Shown in pieces: positions 21,329-30,900 of a DNA stretch of 47,776 nt. The notes beneath the pieces are model-generated. The model worked only from the letters and a program-made list of their open reading frames with translations. It was not told the origin of the DNA and made no database searches. The translations under genes and the position numbers were made by a program. This DNA is from a virus: IMG/VR virus record IMGVR_UViG_3300046492_000240, positions 1 to 47,776 of that record. One strand, written 5' to 3'. Position 1 is the first letter of the stretch; the number at the start of each line of letters is the position of its first letter.

Positions 21329-22622
21329 ATCTCTTTCGCTGGTTCTCGGTAGGGCTGCAGCCAAGCCGATGAAGTCGCTCGGCGACTGGACCGGAAAGGC
21401 CATACGCCTGAGCGACGGAGGTTTCTGGGGATCTTGGCTTGGTGGACAGTCGAGCTCCGGCAAAGCGGTAAACGTCGACAACGTGATGCGACTGTCCACT
21501 GTCTGGGCCTGCGTGCGCATTATTTCGACTTCGGTTGCCGGGTTGCCGCTGGGAATTTATCGGCGTAAGGGCGATGGCGATCGTGAAGATGCGCGTGATT
21601 TTTCGTTGTATGACGTCATCCACAACAGCCCCAATGAGGACATGACTGCGTTTCAGTTCTGGCAGGCCGTCGTTGCTTCGATGTTGCTTTGGGGCAACGC
21701 GTACTGCGAGATTCACCGCTCCGGCACCCGCGTCATCGCGCTGGACTTCCTGATGCCTTCCCGCGTCGATCTTGAGGTCGACGACGATGGGCGTCTTGAA
21801 TATTGGTACCGCCCGAAGAAAGGCGCCCGCAGGCAGATTGCTCGTGTGGATATGCTGCATATTCCGGCGTTTAGCATAGATGGTCGAGTAGGTATGTCGG
21901 CAATCCGCTTCGGTGCAGACGTGTTCGGCTCGGCGATGTCTGCCGATGATGCGGCGAACGGCACCTTCAAGAACGGATTGCTGCCCACGGTTGCTTTCAG
22001 CGTTGATCGCATCCTCAAGCCCGATCAGCGCGACGAGTTCCGCGAATACGTAAAAACCGTCTCCGGCGCCATGAACGCGGGTAAATCCCCGGTACTTGAG
22101 CAGGGCGTGAAAGCTGAAACGATCGGGATCAATCCAGTGGATGCGCAGTTGCTGGAGTCGCGGGGCCATAGCATCGAGGAAATTTGCCGGTGGTTCGGCG
22201 TTCCCCCTTGGATGGTGGGTAAGACCGACGCGGGCAGCAATTGGGGAACCGGGCTTGAGCAGCAGATGATTGCTTTCCTGACCTTCTGCATCAGTTCTGT
22301 CACCAGTCAGATCCAGCAATGCGTCAACAAGAGGCTGTTGAGTCCTGTTGATCGGCGCACGTATTACTCAGAGTTCTCTTTGGAAGCTTTCCTGAAGGCC
22401 GACAGCACCGGGCGCGCGGAGTGGTATAGCAAAATGACGCAGAACGGGATCATGACCCGTGACGAATGCCGCGTTAAGGAAAATCTCCCGCGCCACGGCG
22501 GCAATGCTTCGGTCCTCACCGTGCAAACCAACCTGGCGCCAATTGATCAACTCGGCCAGTCATCTGATGGGCAGGCCGCTCAAGCAGCCCTCAAAAACTG
22601 GCTTGGCCAGACGCAGGAGTAA
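21321..22622 (+). CDS. HK97-family portal protein
   Basis: 433 residues, normal for the family. Typical segments: VMRLSTVWACVRIISTSVAGL near 54-74, the MLLWGNAYCEI strand, and the IEEICRWFGVPPWMVG region near 290. GTG start with AAGGA seven bases upstream, overlapping the preceding small gene. Forms the dodecameric ring at one capsid vertex. Confidence 0.94.
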   Translation: MNKSLSLVLGRAAAKPMKSLGDWTGKAIRLSDGGFWGSWLGGQSSSGKAVNVDNVMRLSTVWACVRIISTSVAGLPLGIYRRKGDGDREDARDFSLYDVIHNSPNEDMTAFQFWQAVVASMLLWGNAYCEIHRSGTRVIALDFLMPSRVDLEVDDDGRLEYWYRPKKGARRQIARVDMLHIPAFSIDGRVGMSAIRFGADVFGSAMSADDAANGTFKNGLLPTVAFSVDRILKPDQRDEFREYVKTVSGAMNAGKSPVLEQGVKAETIGINPVDAQLLESRGHSIEEICRWFGVPPWMVGKTDAGSNWGTGLEQQMIAFLTFCISSVTSQIQQCVNKRLLSPVDRRTYYSEFSLEAFLKADSTGRAEWYSKMTQNGIMTRDECRVKENLPRHGGNASVLTVQTNLAPIDQLGQSSDGQAAQAALKNWLGQTQE

Positions 22623-22624
22623 CC

Positions 22625-23488
22625 ATGCCTCTGAATGTGAAAGCGCGCAGTTTCAACTGTGAGCTGAGCCCGCGTGCGCTCGATCTTTGGAACCCTGACC
22701 TGCGCGCGGCGCTGGAGGCAGGGACCAACACCATCACCATGTATGGGGTGATCGGCGAGGACTGGTATGGCGAGGGTGTGACTCTGAAGCGCGTCGACGC
22801 TGCATTACGGGCCATCGGCGATAATCCGCTCACTGTCTATATCAACTCCCCGGGTGGAGACATGTTCGAAGGCATCGCGATTTACAACCGCCTGCTGGAC
22901 CATTCCCAGGAGGTGACGGTCAAGGTTCTCGGTCTTGCCGCTTCGGCAGCTTCCGTCATTGCGATGGCGGGTGCTAAGCGTGAGGTTGCCAAGACAGCAT
23001 TCTTGATGATCCACAACTGCTGGACCTACTTTGCCGGTAACCGTCATGCGATTCGCGAACTGGCGGACACGATGGAAGAGTTCGACCGCGCCATGATCAG
23101 CCTGTATGCAGACACCAGCGGCCTGGACGAAGCGGCAGTGGAAAAGATGCTTGACGCCGAGACCTACATGAATGGATCGAACGCCGTCGAGAAGGGCTTC
23201 GCTACCGGCCTGATCTCTGCTGAGGAGATTGAGCAAGCTCCAAGCGAGGACGGAGCTCAGGCGCATTCCGCTCGCAGGCTAGACGCTGCGCTGGCCAAAT
23301 CCGGCATGCCCCGTAGCGAGCGCCGTAAGCTGATTTCTGAAATCAAGACCAGCACGCATAAAGCTGCTGGCGGCGACACGCTTCGCGCTGTCGTGCCGGG
23401 CATGCCTAGCGCTGCCCTTGATGTATCCGCGTTTGAAGAAACCGCAAACCAGGCGTCGGCACTCCGGGGACTTATCCCTAGCTGCTAA
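22625..23488 (+). CDS. ClpP-type (S14) head maturation protease
   Basis: 287 residues. ClpP fold with substrate-strand INSPGGDMFEG, catalytic S107 in GLAASAAS and H130 in LMIHNCW, and a helical C-terminal scaffold-like tail (about 200-287). It would cut the N-terminal delta domain of the capsid protein made next. Starts two bases after the portal stop. Confidence 0.92.
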   Translation: MPLNVKARSFNCELSPRALDLWNPDLRAALEAGTNTITMYGVIGEDWYGEGVTLKRVDAALRAIGDNPLTVYINSPGGDMFEGIAIYNRLLDHSQEVTVKVLGLAASAASVIAMAGAKREVAKTAFLMIHNCWTYFAGNRHAIRELADTMEEFDRAMISLYADTSGLDEAAVEKMLDAETYMNGSNAVEKGFATGLISAEEIEQAPSEDGAQAHSARRLDAALAKSGMPRSERRKLISEIKTSTHKAAGGDTLRAVVPGMPSAALDVSAFEETANQASALRGLIPSC

Positions 23489-23514
23489 ACGGCTGACAAC
23501 GCCACTGATCATCG

Positions 23515-23535
23515 ACCGCCTAATGGCGGTTTTTT
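23515..23535 (+). terminator. Intrinsic terminator before the capsid gene
   Basis: ACCGCC-TAAT-GGCGGT followed by six T residues; AAAGGA of the capsid gene follows 11 bases later. Confidence 0.75.
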
Positions 23536-23556
23536 CATTTCTGAAAGGACAAAACC

Positions 23557-24765
23557 ATGCCTCAAGATCTTTCTGCAATCGAAGCCTCGCAGAAGCAAAC
23601 CCAAGCCGATCTGAAAGCCGTCGGCGATCAGATCAAAACCTACGCCGAGCGCACCGAGAAGGAAATCAAGGCCTCGGGCGAAATGCAGGCTGAAACCCGT
23701 ACTAAGGTGGATGAACTTCTGAACAAGCAGGGCGAGCTACAGGCTCGTATGCTTGAAGCGGAGCAAAAGCTGCTCAACGCAAACTCTGGTCGTGATCGTG
23801 GTGAGCGGCAGCAATCTGCTGGTGAGCTGGTAGTGGCAAGCGAGCAGATGCAGGACGTAAATGCCTCGTTTCGTGGCTCCCGCCGAGTCTCCGTGCCGCG
23901 CGCCGCCATTACGTCCGTACCGGCCTCCGGTGGTTCTCTGGTTGCGCCTGATCGCCGGCAGGAAATCATCATGCCGCCTGAACGCCGCCTGACGATTCGG
24001 GACCTGATCGCACCAGGTACGACCACCAGCAACTCGTACGAGTACGTTCGCGAGACCGGTTTTACCAACAACGCCAAGTCGGTAGCGGAGAACACGGCCA
24101 AGCCGTATTCCGAACTCACGTTCGAACTGGTGAATGCGCCTGTCCGCACACTGGCGCACCTGTTCAAAGCGAGTCGTCAGATCCTCGACGATGCCGCTGC
24201 GTTGCAGAGCTACATCGATGCCCGTGCACGCTACGGTCTGCTGACTGTTGAAGAGGTCCAGCTGCTGTACGGAAACGGCACCGGTGCCAACCTGCAAGGG
24301 CTGATGACACTGGCCGAAGCCTACGCCGCCCCGGCAGGTATCGTCGTGGCTGGCGAGCAGCGTATTGACCGCATCCGCTTGGCACTCCTGCAAGCGGAAC
24401 TGTCCGAGTTCCCAGCCGACGGCATCGTTCTGAACCCGATTGACTGGGCGGCAATCGAGCTAACCAAAGACGGCGAAGGTCGCTACATCGTGGGTCAGCC
24501 GCAGGAGGGTACCGCCGCTCGTTTGTGGAATCGACCGGTCGTTTCGACTCAGGCCATGCAGCAGGACGACTTCCTCACCGGCGCTTTCCGCCTGGGCGCG
24601 CAGATCCTCGATCGTATGGAGATCGAAATCCTGATCTCGACCGAGAACGCCGACGACTTCGAGAAGAACATGGTCACCATCCGCGCGGAAGAGCGTCTAG
24701 CGTTCGCCGTGTATCGTCCAGAAGCGTTCGTCACCGGCTCGCTCACCGAAGCGGCTGGCGGTTAA
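23557..24765 (+). CDS. HK97-type major capsid protein
   Basis: 402 residues. The first 110 or so form a coiled-coil delta domain (repeated Gln/Lys/Glu heptads), to be removed by the protease at 22625. The mature part begins around the SRRVSVPRA region and has the E-loop-like NNAKSVAENTAKPYSELTF segment and the SYIDARARYGL spine-helix region of the HK97 fold. AAAGGA precedes ATG by eight bases. Confidence 0.94.
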   Translation: MPQDLSAIEASQKQTQADLKAVGDQIKTYAERTEKEIKASGEMQAETRTKVDELLNKQGELQARMLEAEQKLLNANSGRDRGERQQSAGELVVASEQMQDVNASFRGSRRVSVPRAAITSVPASGGSLVAPDRRQEIIMPPERRLTIRDLIAPGTTTSNSYEYVRETGFTNNAKSVAENTAKPYSELTFELVNAPVRTLAHLFKASRQILDDAAALQSYIDARARYGLLTVEEVQLLYGNGTGANLQGLMTLAEAYAAPAGIVVAGEQRIDRIRLALLQAELSEFPADGIVLNPIDWAAIELTKDGEGRYIVGQPQEGTAARLWNRPVVSTQAMQQDDFLTGAFRLGAQILDRMEIEILISTENADDFEKNMVTIRAEERLAFAVYRPEAFVTGSLTEAAGG

Positions 24766-24776
24766 CCCAACCACCT

Positions 24777-24798
24777 AGGCGCCCGAGTGGCGCCTTTT
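24777..24798 (+). terminator. Weak hairpin after the capsid gene
   Basis: AGGCGC pairs with GCGCCT around a seven-base loop, then four T. Probably trims the abundant capsid message. Confidence 0.5.
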
Positions 24799-24811
24799 GG
24801 AGAACTTGTTT

Positions 24812-25057
24812 ATGGCTACTGATACCGAAGAAAAGAAAGCAGCCGCCCGTCGCTCTGTTGCCAAGCCCGAGGACGAGCCGAAGAGTCAGCCCGCAGGGGA
24901 GCAGGCGGTCACGACAGTCGAAGTCTTTCCGCTGCGCTCGTACCAGGACGATGGCGAGATCAAGCGCCGAGGTGGGCCCGGCTACAGCGTTCCCAAACGT
25001 CATGCCGACCAGCTGATCCTTGCCAGCCTAGCTACGGACAAAAATCCAAAGGCCTGA
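24812..25057 (+). CDS. Small head-region protein, 81 residues
   Basis: Charged, disordered first half (Lys/Glu/Pro-rich), then a short folded part VEVFPLRSYQDDGEIKRRGG. GGAG lies nine bases before the chosen ATG. No family recognised; likely a head or neck accessory. Confidence 0.65.
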   Translation: MATDTEEKKAAARRSVAKPEDEPKSQPAGEQAVTTVEVFPLRSYQDDGEIKRRGGPGYSVPKRHADQLILASLATDKNPKA

Positions 25058-25058
25058 C

Positions 25059-25400
25059 ATGAACGCCATTCCTACTGATCAAGGCATGCAGCACCTGCGC
25101 GCTGATGATGATGACCGCGATTATGTGGAGTTGCTCCTTTCCGCCGCCGAGGATAGCGCCGCGCAGTTCATGAATCGCCGGTTCTATGCGGACCCTGATT
25201 TATTGGGCGAAGCCGTATTGGATGGAACTGCCGGCGTTGATCCGATCGTGATCAACCCCTCAGTCCGAGCAGCTTGCTTGCTCATCTTGGGCAGCCTTTA
25301 CTCGAACCGGGAGGATGTGGTGGTTGGTGCTGGCTCAACCGAACTGCCACTCGGGTCTCGGTCGCTGCTTACACCGTATCGAATCGGGATGGGTGTCTGA
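25059..25400 (+). CDS. Head-tail connector (gp6-like)
   Basis: 113 residues, helical, of the HK97 gp6/phage connector type: DRDYVELLLSAAEDSAAQFMNRRFY, then RAACLLILGSLYSNRED and a final PYRIGMGV typical of the family end. It forms the adaptor ring below the portal. Overlaps the next gene by one base (TGATG). Confidence 0.85.
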   Translation: MNAIPTDQGMQHLRADDDDRDYVELLLSAAEDSAAQFMNRRFYADPDLLGEAVLDGTAGVDPIVINPSVRAACLLILGSLYSNREDVVVGAGSTELPLGSRSLLTPYRIGMGV

Positions 25401-25720
25401 TGAGGGCCGGGGGGCTACGGCATCATCTCATGCGCCAGGCTGTTACCCGGTCGCCAAACGGTTCCGGCGGTTTCGCTGAAGGCTGGGAAGATGTCGGAAA
25501 GCTATGGGCTGAAATCACCCTACCAACCGGGCGTACGGCTCCAGTTGCCGAGTCGATTTCAGCCGTCATCACCGCTGAGATCAGAATCAGGACAAAGCGA
25601 GATCTTCTGGCGGGGCAGCGGCTTGTCGGTAAAGCGGTGACCTATCTCATCGAAGCCGTTCTGCCAGATAACGATCTGAGCATGACGCGGCTTCTCTGTT
25701 CAAATGTTCCTAACCCATAG
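25400..25720 (+). CDS. Head-tail adaptor/joining protein (SPP1 gp16-like)
   Basis: 106 residues. RHHLMRQAVTRSPNGSGGFAEGWEDVGKLWAEI and the later RIRTKRDLLAGQRLV segment follow the Phage_H_T_join pattern. The start is ATG overlapping the gp6-like stop. It is the stopper that closes the connector after packaging. Confidence 0.85.
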   Translation: MRAGGLRHHLMRQAVTRSPNGSGGFAEGWEDVGKLWAEITLPTGRTAPVAESISAVITAEIRIRTKRDLLAGQRLVGKAVTYLIEAVLPDNDLSMTRLLCSNVPNP

Positions 25721-25729
25721 GGGTATCAG

Positions 25730-25900
25730 ATGAAAGTAATTGCCAAAGCAAATCTTTCTGGCGCTGTCGGCGATCGTGTGCCTGGCGAGGAGTTCACGGT
25801 TGACGCTAAGACTGCCGACGACCTGGTTGGGCGCGGGCTGGTTGAAAAAGTAGAGCAGCCGAAGGAAACGAAGCCCGAGAAAACCCAAGAGAAGGGCTGA
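25730..25900 (+). CDS. Small protein, 56 residues, between connector genes
   Basis: MKVIAKANLSGAVGDRVPGE with a Lys/Glu-rich tail. A compact two-strand N-terminal part of a type often seen before gp10-like genes. No clear function. Its short gaps on both sides fit an operon member. Confidence 0.6.
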   Translation: MKVIAKANLSGAVGDRVPGEEFTVDAKTADDLVGRGLVEKVEQPKETKPEKTQEKG

Positions 25901-25902
25901 TC

Positions 25903-26394
25903 ATGGCGCGGCGATCCCGCCTCTCCGGCGATTTCAAGTTGCGAAAAACGCTTCGCGCCATTCACCAAACCATGGACAACCATCTCAAACCTGCCATGGA
26001 ACAGGCTGGACAGCGAGTGTTGGCCACGATGAAAGAACTGGTACCGCGCGATACTGGTGAGGCTGCTGCTGCACTTTCGGTTTTTGTCTCTCGAAGTGGT
26101 TTAAACGCCGAAATCGGACTGCGCGGGAAAAAGAATTACCGGCGCTTTTTCTACCTTCGGTTTCTTGAGTACGGAACGAAGGGATACATCGGCGGCAAGC
26201 GGGCGGGAAACCGCAATCAGCGAGACACTGTTAAAACAGACGGCTCTCATTGGTTCGGCAAGCATCCGGACATTCCCGCACGCCCGGCCCATCCATGGTT
26301 GCGGCCTGCCTATCAGGTAAACCGGGAGGTGGTCTTGGCTGACATCAGAGCCGCCGTGAATGAAACGTTGAGGAGGGCCACCAGCGATGCCTGA
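25903..26394 (+). CDS. HK97 gp10-family tail-completion protein
   Basis: 163 residues. LVPRDTGEAAAALSVFV and the RFLEYGTKGYIGGK loop, then IPARPAHPWLRPAY, are the signature of HK97 gp10. It joins the tail to the head connector. Overlaps the next gene by eight bases. Confidence 0.9.
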   Translation: MARRSRLSGDFKLRKTLRAIHQTMDNHLKPAMEQAGQRVLATMKELVPRDTGEAAAALSVFVSRSGLNAEIGLRGKKNYRRFFYLRFLEYGTKGYIGGKRAGNRNQRDTVKTDGSHWFGKHPDIPARPAHPWLRPAYQVNREVVLADIRAAVNETLRRATSDA

Positions 26395-26773
26395 TCCTTC
26401 GGTGGCCCTGCAGCAGGCGCTATACGAGCGCTTGACTGCTGAAGTTTCCGCTCCCGTCTACGACGGGGCACCCATGGATTCGCCAATGCCGTACGTTTCG
26501 ATTGATCGCGAAATCGCCACGAACGAGCGGCCCATTGCAGGCCGCAAGCGTGAGTCACGGCTGATTTACCTGAGCGTTTGGTCGGATGCCCATGGCCAGG
26601 CTGAGGCCAAACTCATTGTGGGGCAGGTCGTCGATGCTCTGGATGAGCGACCGATGGCACTCGCCATCGGTCGAGCCGTATCTGTCCGCGTTATCCAAGC
26701 AGGAACACAGAGAGAGCCAGATGGGGTGACTTATCAAGGCTCTGTGACCGTTCGCGTGATCACCACTCACTAA
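26387..26773 (+). CDS. DUF3168 tail terminator-like protein (gp17-like)
   Basis: 128 residues with the family pattern LQQALYERLTAEVSAPVYDGAP and PYVSIDREIAT, and the LIYLSVWSDAHGQAEAKLIV core. DUF3168 proteins cap the tail tube at the head end. Confidence 0.88.
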   Translation: MPDPSVALQQALYERLTAEVSAPVYDGAPMDSPMPYVSIDREIATNERPIAGRKRESRLIYLSVWSDAHGQAEAKLIVGQVVDALDERPMALAIGRAVSVRVIQAGTQREPDGVTYQGSVTVRVITTH

Positions 26774-26818
26774 CCCAGCCGATTTTGGCTTATCCAATGC
26801 GCCTTTGGAGGACTACCC

Positions 26819-27316
26819 ATGGCCGATGACAATCTGAACACAGCCGCCGGCTGCCGAATCTCGATTGGTGGCAAGACTGCTGCAACAACTGAGACCGAGT
26901 TCAAAGCTGACACCTATGTCGAGATCGGCGAGATCGAAGACCTTGGTGAGTTTGGCGACACGTTCAGCTCCGTTACGTTTACCTCCCTGCGTGACGGTCG
27001 CGTTCGCAAGTACAAGGGCACGGCCGATGCCGGCGACATGACTTTGGCTGTAGGCCTGGACAATGGTGACGCTGGCCAAAACGCGGTGAAGACTGCGCAC
27101 AAAGATCGAAGCAAGGGTGACTACAACTTCAAAATCACTCTGAACGATGGCGATCCAGCGGCAACCCCGGCGATTCTTCCTACCACCTACTACTACCGTG
27201 GGAAGGTCATGAACAATACTGTGGCAGCAGGTGCGGCCGACAACGTGGTGCGTCGCAACATCACCATCGGCATCAACTCGGATGTGCTGGAGATAGCAGC
27301 CGGTCCAGCCGCGTGA
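26819..27316 (+). CDS. Major tail tube protein
   Basis: 165 residues, beta-rich, opening AAGCRISIGGKTAATTE and including the IGEIEDLGEFG and MTLAVGLDNGDAG segments of tail-tube proteins (Phage_tail_2 type). GGAGG lies seven bases upstream of ATG. Placed between the terminator protein and the G/GT chaperones as expected. Confidence 0.9.
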   Translation: MADDNLNTAAGCRISIGGKTAATTETEFKADTYVEIGEIEDLGEFGDTFSSVTFTSLRDGRVRKYKGTADAGDMTLAVGLDNGDAGQNAVKTAHKDRSKGDYNFKITLNDGDPAATPAILPTTYYYRGKVMNNTVAAGAADNVVRRNITIGINSDVLEIAAGPAA

Positions 27317-27324
27317 GGTGATGC

Positions 27325-27636
27325 ATGAGCAAAACTCTTCATGGACACATTGACGTCGTCGTTGGCGACGTCACCTACGAGCTTCGCCCAACGCTGGCGG
27401 CCGTTCGGGCGATTGAGTCGCGCCTGAACGGCCTGCGCGGTGCGTCCGCCGCGCTGCATGCGGTGAGTGTCGACGCCGCCGCGATTGTCATCGCAGCTGG
27501 CGCGAATCTCGCCGTTGATAAGACGGAAGGGCTTCCTGAGGCCGTCTGGCAACACGGCGTAGCTGAGCTCACACCGCGACTGATTGAATTCCTCGGCGCC
27601 TTGTACAACCCGCGCGGCGGTAAGCTGGGAAAGTAG
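27325..27636 (+). CDS. Tail assembly chaperone G-equivalent
   Basis: 103 residues of the GTA gp10-like chaperone family: ELRPTLAAVRAIESRLNGLRG and the AAIVIAAGAN segment. It ends at a TAG placed directly after the slippery site GGGAAAG. Most ribosomes would end here; a minority slip back one base and make the G-T fusion. Confidence 0.85.
   Translation: MSKTLHGHIDVVVGDVTYELRPTLAAVRAIESRLNGLRGASAALHAVSVDAAAIVIAAGANLAVDKTEGLPEAVWQHGVAELTPRLIEFLGALYNPRGGKLGK
27627..27633 (+). promoter_or_regulatory. Programmed -1 frameshift site GGGAAAG
   Basis: Read as G GGA AAG in the G frame and immediately followed by TAG. It is the same heptamer, in the same phase, as the lambda G/GT site. Slipping joins residue 103 to the frame that continues to 27899. 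Confidence 0.9.
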
Positions 27637-27899
27637 CTGCCGAGGGCATCAGCGCCGTAGAGGAAGGGAGCTACGTTGATCGGTTGTACTCGGTGGCCAC
27701 CGGCTGGCTCGGCTGGACTCCTGATGTTGCTTGGCATACGCCTCTCCCTGAGTTGTTCATCGCGATGGACGCGAAGATTGAATGGGCGCGTATGACTAGC
27801 CCCTTTGCTAGTGCTTCCACACAACCCCCACCACCGCAGAAGCCTGTCGACGTGGCGCAAAAGCTGCGCGCCGCACTCACAGGTCGGCGCAACGGCTGA
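27633..27899 (+). CDS. T domain of the frameshifted G-T tail chaperone
   Basis: No start of its own is needed: after a -1 slip the frame continues VAAEGISAVEEGSYVDRLY, then ATGWLGWTPDVAWHTPLPELF, typical of T-domain proteins that bind the tape measure, to TGA at 27899. The fusion is 191 residues. It recruits tube subunits onto the tape measure; the G:GT ratio is set by frameshift frequency. Confidence 0.85.
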   Translation, partial: VAAEGISAVEEGSYVDRLYSVATGWLGWTPDVAWHTPLPELFIAMDAKIEWARMTSPFASASTQPPPPQKPVDVAQKLRAALTGRRNG

Positions 27900-27923
27900 T
27901 ATTTTTGATTGGAGGACCGATAG

Positions 27924-30900
27924 GTGGCGGATTCTGACGTCCAAGGCATGCTCGTTCGGATCGAGGCCACTACCGCGCAACTGCGGCAAGAGCTTTCTCG
28001 GTCGGAAAGTGCTGTTGCCAGCACGGCTCAAAAGATTGATCGCAGTCTTGCAGACGTTGATGGTGCTTTTGATCGGCTGAATAGCAGCGCAGATAAAGTT
28101 GGCGAAACCGTTTCATCGACTTTCGAGAAGATCGGCGCGGGTAACATTGCGGCTGCGGGATCGATTGCCGGTCTTGTAGCACTCACCAGTAGTACGATCG
28201 ACTACGCACGCGAGGTGAAAAATCTCGCACAGCTTTCAAATACTTCCGTCGAGGACTTTCAGCGCCTGGCATACGGTGCGAAATCAGTCGGTGTTGAACA
28301 GGAAAAGCTTTCTGACATCCTGAAGGACACGAACGACCGCGTCGGTGAATTCCTTCAGCGTGGCAGCGGTGAAATGGCCGATTTCTTCAAGGAAATCGCG
28401 CCTCAGATCGGGGTGACTGCGGGGCAGTTCGCCAATCTATCTGGTCCGCAGGCCTTGCAGCTGTACTACACCTCATTGGAAAAGGCAGGGCTGAATCAAC
28501 AGCAAGTCACGACCTATATGGAGTCGATGGCTGACGAGGCCACCGCCCTAATTCCGTTGCTTCGGAATAACGGCAAAGAGTTTCAGGCTCTTGGAGACCA
28601 GGCTGAAAATGCTGGCTCGGTAATCTCGGAGTTCAACATCAACCGCTTGGTAACGGCCGGGCAGGCGATCTCAGGGCTAAAAGCGACATTTGCCGGTGTG
28701 ACCAACCAAATCACCATCGGCCTTCTGCCGGGTATCGAGCAGGCTACTGACAGCCTGCAAAAAATGCGGGACAACGGTGGTGCGAAGCAGCTCGGCGAAA
28801 CGATAAGTTTCCTCGCAGAAAATGTCGACGTACTGGTGGCTGCACTGGGCGGAAAGCTGGCGGCCGCATTTGCGAAGTTCGCTATTGATGCTGTGACGTC
28901 TGCTGGCGTGGCCACCAAGGCCATGCTAACCAACATCGCAGCAACCAAAGCGTCGGCCATCGCGAAAGCGGAAGAAACAGCAGCCTCGGCCAGTTCGGCT
29001 GCGGCCAAGCTGAAAGAGTCGGTCGCCGCATACAGTGCTGCACAGGCTATCGAGGCTGAGGCCGCTGCACGGCTTGCAAGCCTACAGGTGGCGCAGCAGC
29101 AGATTGGTTACCAGGCACGATTGGCAGTTGGTACCGCCGAGGAGACTCGCTTTTCGGCAGCGCTGGCGGCCATCGAACGTGACTTGGCTGCGGCAAAGGC
29201 CGCGGCCGCCACCGCATCGAACCAGCTCGCTGCGGCGACAGCCGCTTCCAGTGCTGCAATGGCCCGCGATACTGCGGCTACAACTGCAAACGCGGCTGCT
29301 CAGACACAGGCAGCGGCGGCCAAAAACGTTCTGGCCCGCGCCGGTGCTTCTCTGTTGTCGCTGTTAGGCGGCCCTGCCGGTATTGCCGCGCTTGCCATCG
29401 GCGTCGGCGTCGCATTCCTGACCATGGGGTCGCACGCCCAGGCAGCCCGTGCGGACATCAACGACCTGAAACGGTCGGTGGAAGAAGTTCGCAAGGAATT
29501 CAACCAGCTCACGCGCGACCAGCAGCAAGGGGCTTTGATTCGTGTAACCGAGCAGCAGAGGGACTCAGCGAAGCGCGCAAGTGATGCGTTTGGTGATTTG
29601 CGAACGTCGATGCAACGGGCCCTGATTGGCCCTCGCTCCAGCGAGACAGGATCGAAACAGTTCACCGCGCTGGCGGACAGCCTCGACAAGGCCAGATCCG
29701 CCGGTAAGCCATTGTCGGACACCATCCTGCAGGTCGGCAGGCAACTGAATATTCCCCAGTCCACTCTGGATGGGTGGGTGAAGCAAGCCGACAGCGTCAG
29801 CAGCCTCGATGTCGAAACCAAGTTGCTGACAGATCGTCAGGACCTGTATCGCAAGCAACTGGACGGCAGCACCAAGTCGACCACGGGAAAGACCGACGCT
29901 GATATTGCCGCCGAGAACGCAGCGAAAAACTACCAGCAGACCTTGGACAAACAGCTCAATACGCTGAAAGACAAGACCAAGCTGGAGGAAGCTGACCGGT
30001 TCATCACCGAAAACAAAATTGATCCCCAGAGCGAGTTAGCGCAGCAGATCCGCGAAACCGCCAAGGCCGTCGACGCTCAGAAGCAAGCCGACAAGGATGC
30101 CACTGATGCGACTCAGAAGAGCAAGGAGGCGCAGAGTAAGCTAGAGCAGCAACTCAAGGCGTCCGCTGACGGCTATGCCAAGCTGAAAGAGCAATTCGAC
30201 CCTATTGGCGCGGCAGCAGACGAGCAAGCGAAGAAGATCGCGGAGCTTCGGCTGCTCTACCAAAACGGGAAGGTGTCGACGGAAGAGTACGGCCAAGGCC
30301 TCAACTGGCTGCAGAAGCAGTACGACCAGGCTGTTGCTTCTGCCAACGGCATGGCGGAAGCGTTGAAATATGAAGCCGACTTGCAGCGGCAACTCGCCAA
30401 TGCGCAAGCATCTTACGATCAGCTGGTCGCATCTGTCGGGATGGGCAGCAAGGAATCCGAAAGGGCCCAGGCACGGCTCGCGCTGGAAAAAGAAACCAAC
30501 GACAAGGTCCTGAGCCTGCGCACGGAGTTGGCCACGGCTACCACGGACAAGCAGCAAAAGGAGCTGGAGAATCAGATTGCGCTGACGCAGAAGTATGGTG
30601 CGTTGCAGGTCGACGCGATGGTGGAAGGCTATCAGAAAGTCGATGAGGCGCAGGGCGACTGGAGACTGGGGGCGAGGTCAGCATTTCAGGACTACGCCGA
30701 TGCTGCGAGAGATGTCGCAGGACAAACAAAATCTGCGTTTACTTCGGCGTTCAGCTCCATGGATGACGCCATCGATACTTTCGTGACGACGGGTAAATTC
30801 AGCTTCAGTGATTTCACTCGCTCGATCCTGGCCGACATGGCCAAAATCGCCGCACGACAAGCATCGAGTTCTTTGCTCAGTTCATTATTCGGGGCAGGTC

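Noticed and set aside
21303-22319. 338-codon minus-strand frame across the portal gene
   Set aside because: The portal gene on the plus strand is certain and the antisense protein has no recognisable feature.
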